Shown here piece after piece: positions 45,335-55,568 of a DNA stretch of 64,000 nucleotides. A program made the position numbers and the translations under genes. The stretch lies in NCBI GenBank assembly GCA_907163345.1, contig CAJQUN010000494.1:248001-312000 (forward strand). The letters are read 5' to 3'. This DNA is from Haberlea rhodopensis. Its lineage: Eukaryota > Streptophyta > Magnoliopsida > Lamiales > Gesneriaceae. The notes under the pieces are model-generated. The model saw nothing but the letters and a program-made list of their open reading frames with translations, made no database searches and was not told the DNA's origin. Within the stretch, counting starts at the first letter, position 1; the number at the start of each line of letters is the position of its first letter.

Positions 45335-45715
45335 TCCAGACAACTTATGACCTCCGAGTGTCGGGGAGTATGATGGAAGCATCGACCCTGAGGAGCACCT
45401 GGGCAGGTTTGAAAGCGATGCGATATTGCACTGTTACTCGGACCGTTGGAGATGTACCACCTTGGTAAAGTCGACCTATCAGTGGTTTAGTCAACTTGTG
45501 CCCGGCTCTATAACCTTTTTCAGAGAGTTCAGTTCTGTTTTCCTTCATCAGTTCACCAGCAATAAGCGGTACAAGAAGACTTCACTAAGTCTATTTGATA
45601 TGAGGCAAATTGAATGTGAGCCCATTTGTGAGTATATCAGACGTATCAATGGCACAACATTCAATTTGAATTATTGGCTGCTCATCGAGGATGTCCCTAA
45701 TAATGCGTATTGAAT
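45335..45715 (+). pseudogene. Ty3/gypsy gag fragment
   Basis: In-frame segment VGEYDGSIDPEEHLGRFES, then STYQWFSQL, FREFSSVFLHQF and KKTSLSLFDMRQ. This is the conserved gag core (WF motif) of Tat/Athila-type gypsy elements. It lacks both ends, has no LTR or pol around it, and is missing a few residues in front of TTLV. It is an old relic, unrelated to element E. Confidence 0.75.
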
Positions 45716-46019
45716 TACTCCCTTTCTTTAAATCTTAAATGACATGACCACCTGTATAATTACAGTTGCAAAATCGATAATTATTGTGAATCATAATTAA
45801 AATAAATGATTAAATACATTAACACGTAAAATCAATTATAAAAACAATTCATATTCAATTATCTTCCACCATTTGGAGCAAAAGGTAACACATTCTCTGC
45901 ATCGATTATTATTTGTCCAATATCAGATCTTTGGCTACCAATTACGGAGTCGGACTTGAGATTCATGAACATGCCCACAACTAATATATTGCATTGACAT
46001 CAGTAATACAAGTTTGATT

Positions 46020-47084
46020 GACAAGAAACATATTTTAATTATTACCACAAATAAACAAATTTTTTACATGTACGAGTTGCAATGCATCACCTATCATTGT
46101 TTTCCCTCTCTCTGATGAAGTGCACAACTCATGACACAAGTATACCAACACAGCACTATCTCAACTATAAGTACGAGCATAGTCAATATCCTCCAACTTC
46201 TGTAAATACAATAACCTAACAAAATTGTAGGATCGAGCGCTTACCGCTTTACCAATAACTATAGTTAAGGGTAATGGCGCAACATCAATCTTTTCAACCA
46301 TACACTGGCACAAGCGCCACGTGTTCGACCGATCACAAAGCAGAGGCAATTGTTGAACCCCAACAATCCCTCCCCCAATAATTGCACTCTCTGCAACTCA
46401 TGGGAATCGGACACGCGACCTTGGCTCTGATACCAATTGTAGGATCTAGCGCTTACCGCTTTACCAATAACTATAGTTAAGGGTAATGGCGCAACATCAA
46501 TCTTTTCAACCATACACTGGCACAAGCGCCACGTGTTCGGCCGATCACAAAGCAGAGGCAATTGTTGAACCCCAACAAAAATTTCCTGATGAATCAGAGC
46601 ACATAATTTCTCATAACATCAATAATGTGCAAGCTAGTTGTAAACTTTGCAACATCATATGGCGTACTATATCTATTAAGGAAATTGAGGACAAATGATT
46701 TTTCAAAGCAACTAATTCCAACCTCACACCTTTAACGTTTTTGATATCTGGTATGAATCCTAAATACATGTGGCAATATTCTTGCCACTCGGGTAGACTC
46801 TTATCATAATCTATCCAAGACACTACAATGGCATCTGCTGGCAATGCCCATATTACTGCAATGTCTTGCAGTGTGATAGAAGCCTCTCCCGATCTGAGAC
46901 GAAATGTGTGTGTTGCATTGCGCCATCTCTTAACTAAAGTCGTGATCAGGTGCATGTCAAAGTCAATCTGACCACACATATATATACCATAAAATCCAAT
47001 CACCTGCAACAAATTTACAATACGTATATCTATTGGACCCCATAAATAGTTATCTGGATTTCTCGCACGAAGTGTGCTATCCAT
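46020..47084 (-). pseudogene. Plant mobile domain (PMD) gene relic, split by a TRIM
   Basis: Minus strand. ATG 47084 opens a 157-codon frame with LVKRWRNATHTFRL, GEASITLQDIAVIWALP and a Trp/Tyr-rich part, the signature of the plant mobile domain (the MAIN / 'phosphatase 7 long form'-like family, found in genes and in transposons). The frame drifts near 46640. SDSSGNF is followed by the TRIM, and beyond it VRLLYLQKLEDIDYARTYS and SAVLVYLCHELC continue the domain to about 46030. A stop (ARTYS then TGA) and the TRIM make it non-functional. Whether it was a cellular gene or part of a transposon cannot be told. Confidence 0.75.
46226..46577 (-). mobile_element. TRIM (terminal-repeat retrotransposon in miniature)
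   Basis: 352 bp in total: two 140-bp terminal repeats (46226-46365 and 46438-46577; TGTAGG...CCAACA on the plus strand) around a 72-bp interior. In the minus orientation the interior holds TGGTATCAGAGCC (46435-46423, the tRNA-iMet primer-binding site) next to one repeat and a purine tract (GGGGGAGGGA) next to the other. A perfect AAAAT duplication flanks it (46221-46225 and 46578-46582). The repeats differ at two positions. It has no coding capacity and would depend on proteins from another LTR element. Confidence 0.92.
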
Positions 47085-47640
47085 AGCACCTACTCATACA
47101 TCATCATATCAATGCGAAGACTGCAATGACAAAAGATGTGTGTCAACCGGGCCTGATTGTCTCATTTGATCTATCCTGAAATATAATCCAAAAAATACAA
47201 CATTAATCTCCACATCCCCGCGGTCAGACAACAAGCAACCGCCGGAAAACGGCCATCCGCGGCTTTAAAAATAAAGTTTTTTGAATGTCATCGCAATCTG
47301 AGATGACGACCAATTTTTTTATTAATTGTCACAATTTAATTTGGCATCTCCAGTTAGTTTTATGATGCAAAAAATTGAGTTATTTCCGTTAAAATATTTT
47401 GATTAATATTTTAAATAGTTAAAAATGGGGGTACTTGCCCAAAAATCCTCACACTATATATCATTTTAATGTTCAACCCCTAATATTTATGTTTAAGGCA
47501 TTCCCTCACTATGTGCAAAAAAAATATTTTAAACTCCCTACGTAATATAATTCCTATTATGCCCTTCTTGTCTTCCTCCAATTTCATTTCCTTCTTTCTT
47601 CTGCGTTGTCAATGGTTTCCCATGGAAATTAAATCTTATT
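47085..47640. other. Spacer between PMD relic and solo LTR
   Basis: AT-rich, no gene supported. A GC-richer piece near 47215-47265 has no recognised identity. Confidence 0.45.
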
Positions 47641-48419
47641 CTTATTGTCACGATCGATTCCGGGGGTGGGTTGTCACTCCACACCCGAGTTCAACCAACT
47701 TGAGCTTCAATAGCTCGTGTTCTTGAATTCATGCACCGAGAGATTATATCGAGTTCGGTTACAAAACCGAGCGGAAGACACTCGACATAACCCGCTCTAT
47801 AACCGATTAAACATTTGAAAGGCGTTTTAAAGATATGCAAGAAAGTAAATAAACAAGCATTTGTTTATGGAAGTTCGAAGGTGGTGTAATCCTTCTACGT
47901 CTCCCCTTCTTCCACCTCATGGAAGGATTCCACTAGAAGACTTTGATTTATACAATCCCGTTGTACAAACCCGATCCAGTTGGGAATGCCCCATCCAACT
48001 AGAACTCCTAGCAACTCAACTATGTATGTTCTTTAATGTCTCACATACAAAGACCTCTCATCGGTTGTGATAAATCATCAACCGTTACAATGGTATTCAC
48101 TCTTCTATTAAGCTCTCAAATACAATGAATAGAGTGAATACAAAGGCACAAATGATCTCTAACTAGATCTGATACAGCAAGGTAAGAGGTGCCAAAGGTT
48201 TGAGGAGTGGTCTTCATTTAGCATCTTTTGTCTTTTAAGTTCCTCAAGTGGATCCCAAGTGGGTTTGCTTTGGAAGGCTTGGATTGATCTTCAATCAGCT
48301 GTTATTGAGCTTCCAAATCATGTATATATAGCCCCAAGTAATGATATATACGTTAGACACAAGAATATGCCCGTTGGAGAAGGTTCTGTACGATTCCCGA
48401 GCTTGCAACGGTCATATTC

Positions 48420-48600
48420 TGGTTTCTGGTCTATTTGTATTTCGGACCGGATTGGGCGGATCAGCTTGGGCAGATCAGTCTGGCCGGATCAGCATGGTAG
48501 ATCAGTCTGGCAGATCAGCACGGGCATATATGTCTGGTCCAGATCAGCAAGGGCAGATCAGTCTGGTCCGGATCAGTCTGGACAATCAGCTTGATACAAA
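48420..48600. repeat. Short-motif array in the element C solo LTR
   Basis: About ten imperfect copies of GATCAG(T/C)(C/T)TGG / GGACCGGATC with a spacing of about 13-20 bp. The motif resembles the GACCGGATC array in the U3 of element B. Confidence 0.75.
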
Positions 48601-48799
48601 AACAGATTGATAAACTTGCTCTTCGATCTGTTGCTTGTAACTCTTGATTCTTTGATTTCTGGGCAAAGTGATCCACATAAAAGTTGTAGCCCTTTCTCTT
48701 AGCTTTCCACGGAATCAATAATCGCTAGATTTCGAGTTTGTATGAGAGAGTTATGCTCGAAATACGAGTCAATGCTCATGCTGTCTGTTTGCTGGATGC

Positions 48800-49195
48800 A
48801 GCAGCACATGGCGTGCCTTGCAGAAGCTTTTTGGCCATCTTAACGTCCGATTCAGTCTTTCACTTCCAAAGATGACTTGTAGATCTTTGTCTTAGCTTTC
48901 CAACCCATACTGAATCGTTCCGTTCCGATAAGCGAGCTCAGAGTTATGCCTACCAGACTGACAGGGACTTTGCTGTAACAGCTCGATCTTACAGGCGTCA
49001 CATGGCGTGACTTGCAGAAGCTTTTTGGCCATCTTATCGTCCGATTCAATCTTTCACTTCAAAAGATGACTTGTAGATCTTTGTCGTAGCTTTCCAACCC
49101 ATACTGAATCGTTCCGTTCCGATAAGCGAGCTGAGAGTTATGGCCACCAGACTGACAGTTGCTTGCTGAAACAGCTTGCTGTTTCTTCGCGGTTC
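48800..49195. repeat. Direct duplication of about 190 bp inside element C
   Basis: GCAGAAGCTTTTTGGCCATCTTA, TGATGACTTGTAGATCTTTGTC and CATACTGAATCGTTCCGTTC-like segments occur twice with the same spacing, at about 48820-48990 and 49012-49170. Confidence 0.75.
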
Positions 49196-49530
49196 AGCTC
49201 GATCTTGCAGGCGTCTTTTCTCCTTGATAACATTTGAACTAGCCGATCTGTTGTGAAATATGACTTTTAGTATTTTAAGTTGGCTGTTCAATCTCTTTGG
49301 AAGCACGCCATTTCGATATCCGAGCTATTAGATATGATCGAAACAATCCGCTCTGCCAGAATTCCAGTCTTGGTCCAGCTTGATATTTTCAAGCTACTTC
49401 TTTGTAATTCATCAAGCTCTTAATTATGATCTATGAACTGCACACTTGATGAAATATGTTAGCAACACAATAACAAGTTTTGTTAACATCAAAATCAAGA
49501 TTATTCGGGTTTCCAAAACCCAACACTTAT

Positions 49531-51165
49531 TTCTCCCAATAATCTTTTTCCCCAAATTTAGTTTTTGTTTAAAACAACATTTTAGGTCATTGCCTATTCT
49601 GAGATACATTCTCGTCCTCATTCTCCCTAGTAACCTTTGTTTTCCCCCAATTTAGAGTATTTGCCTATTTTCAGTCATCTTTGCTTTTAATTATGATATA
49701 TTCGGGAAATGTATATTTCTCTCCAGTATTTGCACTCAAAAAGCCATTGATGTTACTTCTTCAATTGGTGGTCCTGTCTTCAGAGATTGATCTCTTCTTT
49801 TCCGGCGATCGATCGCTGGTTTACTTTCTTCCAACTTCATCTTCATATTTTCCTCGACTTATTCATTGTTGTTTCTCTCTCGAATCTATCCATCTTTTTA
49901 TCCTCGTTTTCTTGTCCTTGTTCTGAATGGTAAGTGCTGGTATTATGTATCTAATCGCGAAATTTTTGTAGTCGCTCCTCTTATTGGCTTCAATAGTAAG
50001 GTTGCGACTTGACAATAATCCAAGTATCTTAGATATGCCAAAGTGTTGTTGGGTTGTCCTCTTATGAGTTTGAGTTTTCAAGAGTCGTATTATTATTATG
50101 TTAGTGTCATAAAAATATGAACATGTGTCTTTCGTCGATATTATATGCACACTTGTGGCCCTCCATCATAGCTTGTGTTAAAACTATAAAGTTATAGTAG
50201 TCTGTTATCTAACGCTAGCTAGTTCATGAATTTTATTTGAAAAGATTCTGTGACAATAATTGTTATTTCATTGAGTCTGTCTTGTTTGTGATGCACATTC
50301 TCTGTATGTTGTAGCTATTAGTTAATTATACAAATTTTTTTTGTGATAGCAAACATTTTTTTGTTGGAATGAATGAAGCAGCCTCCAGAGCGAATGATTG
50401 ACTTTTGTACTGCTTGGATGTGGAACACATGACTTGCAATGGCATAAGAGTGAATCGAGCCAGGGCAACTGCTGTCTGACTCCAAATGATTGTACACTTC
50501 ACCTCTCCGATTGGAACTCGGTGTCTTGTGGCTAAGAAATGCAAGTTTGTGTCGAATATAATTAACTATATATGTTTATCAATGTAAGAACACATGAATA
50601 AATTTCTCGGATCTTGTGAAATAACATAGTTATAATATGTGACACCCTTTACACGTAACACATACACATGAGGCATTCATCATAATATTTAATGGCAGCG
50701 GAACTTTATATCTCATAACATTCAATCAAGACATTTATCATAATATAATTTACAAGGCATATAGATATATGTATGCTACAAAAATTATCAAGGTTGTACC
50801 CTTCACAACCCAACCAAAAACCTATACAGTATACGCAAATGGTGAGCTGAGGGAGAAGGACTAGAGTCAACCAGCCGACCTTGGATCAATGACTTCGAAA
50901 ATCTATCACGTACTAAATTGCACAAATTTCACATATATAAATCTTCATTTAAACCTACTAGGCCAATCATTATTTTAACTTTGTGTTGTGACGCTAGTAT
51001 GACACGTAGATTTTATATTCAAGGTAAACAATCAAACTTTGGATTATATATTCGACTATTTTAACAACTTTTCATTATCTCTCAATTCTATTCAATATTA
51101 TTACATCTATTCAATATATATAATTCAAAAATTAACCACTATATTAACCTATTATATATATATAT
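49531..51165. other. Spacer, no supported gene
   Basis: AT-rich sequence with scattered short frames. A minus-strand stretch at 50380-50545 is open for about 55 codons but no family is recognised. The piece from about 50640 (GTGACACCC...) has the look of a degraded LTR but no second copy or duplication was found. Confidence 0.4.
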
Positions 51166-51169
51166 AATA

Positions 51170-52075
51170 TATTTTGTGGTACTATGTAAGCTAATTTGTG
51201 GTACTACATAAGCTAATTTATGGTACTATATTATGTGCTACTATATATACTAATTTGTGGTACTATATAAGTTAATTTGTGGTACTATACACGCTAATTA
51301 GTGGTACTATATATACTAATTTGTGGTACTAATAACCTAAATAACATAATTTATGGTAATATAGAACATAATTTTTGGTACTATATATACTAATTTGTGG
51401 TACTAAATAACATATTTTGTAGTACTATATCACATAATACGTTGTACTATATAAGTTAATTTGCGGTACAACAAAAGCTAATTTATGCTACTATATAATA
51501 TACTATGTGCTACTAAATAGTTCAATTTGTGGTACTATAAAAGCTAATTTGTGGTATTCTATATACTAGTTTGTGGTACTAAATAACCTAATTTGCTACT
51601 AAATAACATAATTTGTGTGCTATAAAATATAATTTGTGGTACTATATATATTAATGTGTGGTACTAAATAACCTAATTTGGGGTACTATATAAGTTAATT
51701 TGTGGTCCTACATAAACTAATTTATGTGATTATATAACATAATATGTGGTACTATATATACTAATTTGTTGTATTATTTAAACTAATTTTTGGTGTTATA
51801 TATACTTATTTGTGGTATTAAATAACCTAATTTGTGGTACTATAGAACATAATTTGTTGTACTATATATACTAATTTGTAGTACTAAATAACTTAATTTA
51901 TGGTACTATATGACATAATATGTGGTACTATATAAGCTAACTTGTGGTGCTAAATAAGGAAATTTATGGTAATAAATAACCTAATTTGTAGTACTATATA
52001 TACTAATTTATGGTACTAAATAATCTAATTTGTTGTACTATATAACATAATATGTGTTACTATAATATGCCATAT
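51170..52075. repeat. AT-rich minisatellite, block 1
   Basis: About 40 variable head-to-tail copies of a unit of roughly 20-25 bp with the core TGTGGTACTA followed by TATAxxCTAATT. Copies differ in their tail (TATATATACTAATT, AAATAACCTAATT, TATAAGCTAATT), so the array is a mixture of unit types. No reading frame stays open across it. Confidence 0.9.
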
Positions 52076-52440
52076 ATTTGTATCTAACTTGTGAAATAGA
52101 TAGTTCACATCTGGCCTTATTTTATATCATTTTATCATATAATAAGTATATAATAATGATATATAAAATTTGGTATATTTACAAATACATTTGTATATAA
52201 CTTGTAAAATAGTTAGTTCACACCTGACCTTACTTAGTATCACTTTATCATACATTTTGTATATAATAATGATATATATAATTTGATATGTTTACAAATA
52301 TATTTACATATAACATGTCATAGATTTATATATAACATGTGGAATAGATAGTTCACACTTTAGCTTACTTAGTACCACATTATCATTGTTTAATATATGG
52401 TAGTGATGTATATAACTTGGTATATTTTCAAATAGATTTA
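52076..52440. repeat. Longer-period repeat inside the minisatellite
   Basis: Three diverged copies of a unit of about 110-135 bp. AGTTCACA(T/C) recurs at 52102, 52214 and 52349, each preceded by (A/G)TATAACxTGTxxAATAG and followed by CTTAxTTxxTATCAxxTTATCAT. It separates the two TGTGGTACTA blocks. Confidence 0.8.
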
Positions 52441-53470
52441 TATATTACGTGTCATAGACTTGTGATACTATATAAGCTAATCAGTGATTCTAAATATACT
52501 GATTTGTGGTACTAAAATTATATAATTTGTGGCACTATATAAGCTACTCTGCGGTATTATTTTACCGATTTGTGGTACCACATTATATGATTTGTCATAC
52601 TATATAAGCTAATTTGTGATACTATATATATTGATATGTGGTACTAAATAACATATTTTTGGTTCTACATAATATGTGGTACTAAATAAGCTACTATGTG
52701 GTACGAAATAAGCTGATTTGTGATACCAAATTATATAATTTGTGGTACTATATAAGCGAATATGCGGTACTAAATATAATGATTTGTGGTACTAAATAAC
52801 ATATTTTTGGTACTAAATAATATACTGTGTGGTACTAATAAGCTAATATGTGGTATTAAATATACTGATTTGTGGTACTATATAAGCTACTATGTGGTAC
52901 TAAACATACTGATTTGTGGTATCAAATTATATAATTTACAGTACTATTTAATCTAATATGTGGTACTAATTACACTGATTTGTGGTACTAAATAACATAA
53001 TTTGTGGTACTATATAAGCTAATATATGGTACTAAATATACTGATTTGTGGTAACAAATTATACTGATTTGTGGTATTAAATACCATATTTTTGGTACTA
53101 TATAAAATAATATGATATTATATAAGCTATTCTGTGACACTTAATATACTGATTTATGGTACCAAACTATATAATTTGTGGTACTAAAATTATACAATTT
53201 GTCTATATAAGCTACAAGTGTTACTAAATATAATGATTTGTGGTACTATATAAGCGAATATGTGGTACTAAATATAATGATTTGTGGTACTACATAACAT
53301 GTTTTTGGTACTAAATAATAGAATTTGTGGTACTAATAAACTAATATGTTGTATTAAATTTACTGATTGTGGTATCATATAAGCTAATATGTGGTATTAA
53401 ATATACTGATTTGTGGTACTAATTAACATATTTTTGGTACTAAATAATTTAATTTATGCTACTATAAAGT
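52441..53470. repeat. AT-rich minisatellite, block 2
   Basis: Second array with the same TGTGGTACTA core, but with the dominant tail AATATACTGATT or AATAACATATTTTTGG instead of CTAATT. Some higher-order pattern (roughly every 100-130 bp) is visible. It ends near 53470. Confidence 0.9.
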
Positions 53471-54061
53471 TATTCTAGTCAATAACACATTGAAGGGATG
53501 AATATTTTCTAAGATCGCATTGTAATGTTTATTTGTTAATCTCTCTTTGTTCGTGTACATGTGCATGCGTCGAGTGTAACTATTCTGTGAGATTAATTGT
53601 TAAAACAATAATAGCAAATAGACTATTGAGTAGAATAACATAAAACACAATTCAAGAACGAAAATGGCGATCTACATTTTCTTTTATAAATGTAATTTAG
53701 AACCAATTTCAACATAATAAAAAATACGCACGATCCCCTTTTGATAGTAGTAGATTAAGTAAACCGCTTGAGATGAGCTTGTATCACTGTTGTAAGGCTT
53801 CAACTTTCTTTTCCTTAGAAGTGATAAGCCTATTTGTAGCAGAGCACGTCCTAGGGATATAAGGATCCATGTTTTATCTCTCTTCGTCATGCATCTTGGT
53901 TGAATTTTCTAGCACACAAATAACTCACAGTGTTCAAAGCACCGGAATGATGTCGTGCAAACTGCACAGGGAACTTCATTTTGCATACCAAATAGGAATT
54001 GCAAAATCATTTATGGTTAGAACTAAAATTGGCAAGAAAAAATAAAGAATTAGTTTTTGTT
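53471..54061. other. Spacer, no supported gene
   Basis: AT-rich with one short minus-strand frame at 53684-53890 that has no recognisable motif. Confidence 0.4.
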
Positions 54062-54164
54062 TTATTTATTTACAAAAATCATGATTTTTCAGAAACTTGA
54101 TAATGATTGTTTGATACAATCATTATCAAGTTTCTGAAAAATCATGATTTTTGTAAATAAATAA
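54062..54164. repeat. Perfect inverted repeat (hairpin), 49-bp arms
   Basis: Arm 54062-54110 is the exact reverse complement of 54116-54164, with only a 5-base loop (TTGAT). The arms contain ATCATGATTT and CAGAAACTTGATAATGATTG. No terminal motif or target duplication typical of a MITE is seen at the ends. Confidence 0.95.
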
Positions 54165-55568
54165 CTTATTATTCGATCATAGTACGTGGACTCAATTCAT
54201 GGGGACTCAATCATAGGAAAAAGGTGCATTTTCCGTCATTGGATTTGGCTCAAAAAATACTAGACATTGGTAAATCAATACTTAGGATCTGCAAAGAAAC
54301 TATTGATAGAAGGCATGATTTTCGGAGTCTTGTTGCAAACGAACTTTTTAAGAGCATGTTCACCATACTTCTCCCATTCAGAAAAGTTACCAACACAACC
54401 CTGACTTCAGGGTTTATGGTGATGTTACGGACCAAATCCCGACGGCAAATCCAACAACGGCAAAGCAAGGGTATACCTTGGGCCTAATCCATCGCTTGAG
54501 GGTTGTGGAAGAAGCCATTCGTTGACGACGGAATGGAGTCCCTATTGTTGCGCAACTAATTATGTGAATGAATGGGTATTGTGAATGAAGAAATTGTTTG
54601 TGTACATAACGGCTATTTTAGTAATTTTCTATTAATAGGGAGTTAAAAGTAAAAGAATGTTTGAATTGTGGATTGATTCCACAAATGAATTTGGATTGGG
54701 ACCGAAACCCAACTCAAATTTGGGGATGGAGATTTTATCCCAATTTGCCGTTAAAAACCCTAAAATTTTAGTAAAAAAAAATCGACCGAATATTTTGATG
54801 TTACAAAAGAGACATAAGAAATAATTTTTTCAACAAAATTGTGCCCACAAGTCCATACCCGGATTACACCTGCACATCACTGTGGTGTCTGAGGTGCTTA
54901 ACGGTTCAGGGTGGTTACCCGAACCAGTTCAGAAACGGGGCAGCCCAGAACTAGTCCGTTTGCACCCATCTGTATTCCAGATCGGTGCGGTTCCATGGGT
55001 GTTGGGCAGCCCATAACTAGTCCGTTTGCACCCATCTGTATTCCGGATCGGTGCGGTTCCATGGGAACACCCATGGAACCGGAACCAATCGGGTTTGTGA
55101 CCGGACTGATCTGGTTCCTGGTAGGGGTGCACCGGAACCGGTTCAATCTAGTGCGGTAGCACCCATAGTGGTGTCACGGCTATAGCTCATCTAACCATCA
55201 TTTACATCCTATGCTATATAACAAATAAATGAAGCAAAAGATAAAGATCTAACACATCACCTGCAGCAATGCCAACCCAAACTACAAATATACAGCAACT
55301 TGAAACATTTCTATGTGCCTTGAAGCAAGTAAAATTAAGTTATAAATGAGACAAGTTTTGCCAACTTGAAGCTGTAAATTCCATCATAATCCACCCAAAA
55401 AGTATCGAATGGTCTATCCTAACGCAGCCTCAGGCTAGTAAGACGAGGAATATTCGAAAGCCAACATACACGGGCCACCAAACTTTCAACTTGCTTCCGC
55501 GATTGAAAAAGAATCAATGAATAAGTAACCTATGCTAAATGAGCTATACAAATAGAAACTGGACTCGT
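54165..55568. other. 3' flank of the sulfotransferase-like gene, mostly unassigned
   Basis: No gene recognised. The frame at 54224-54487 is open for 87 codons without known motifs. The segment 54941-55075 is a tandem duplication listed separately. Confidence 0.4.
54941..55075. repeat. 66-bp tandem duplication, two copies
   Basis: CAGCCCA(G/T)AACTAGTCCGTT begins at 54941 and again at 55007. The units differ at about two positions. Each ends in GGTTCCATGGG, and the second copy is followed by an inverted CCCATGGAACC at about 55070-55081. The composition is GC-rich compared with the flanks. Confidence 0.85.

Larger units (their letters stand above)
47646..49525 (-). mobile_element. Element C: solo LTR of a Sirevirus-like element
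   Basis: 1880 bp, TGTCACG...CCCAACA on the plus strand, with a perfect CTTAT duplication (47641-47645 and 49526-49530) and no internal domain. Its right-hand end (minus orientation start TGTTGGGTTTTGG) and the segment near 47880-47990 (GGGTTTGTACAAC, GGGGAGACGTAGAAGGATTACACC) closely match the second half of the element B LTR, so it belongs to a related but different family. It contains a CAGATCAGTCTGG-type repeat array (48420-48600) and two similar 190-bp segments (about 48810-49000 and 49000-49190). It was probably left by recombination between the two LTRs. Confidence 0.88.

Noticed and set aside
46161..46561. Two near-identical minus-strand ORFs (MPLLCDR...)
   Set aside because: They come from the two terminal repeats of the TRIM; the element is non-coding.
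50640..50900. Possible LTR start (GTGACACCC) before the minisatellite
   Set aside because: No second copy, no matching end and no target duplication could be found.
51170..53470. CRISPR-like regular repeats
   Set aside because: Units are adjacent and variable with no unique spacers of constant length, and the DNA is plant nuclear. It is a minisatellite.
54224..54487. 87-codon ORF near the hairpin
   Set aside because: No motif, no splice context, and the minus strand is equally open.
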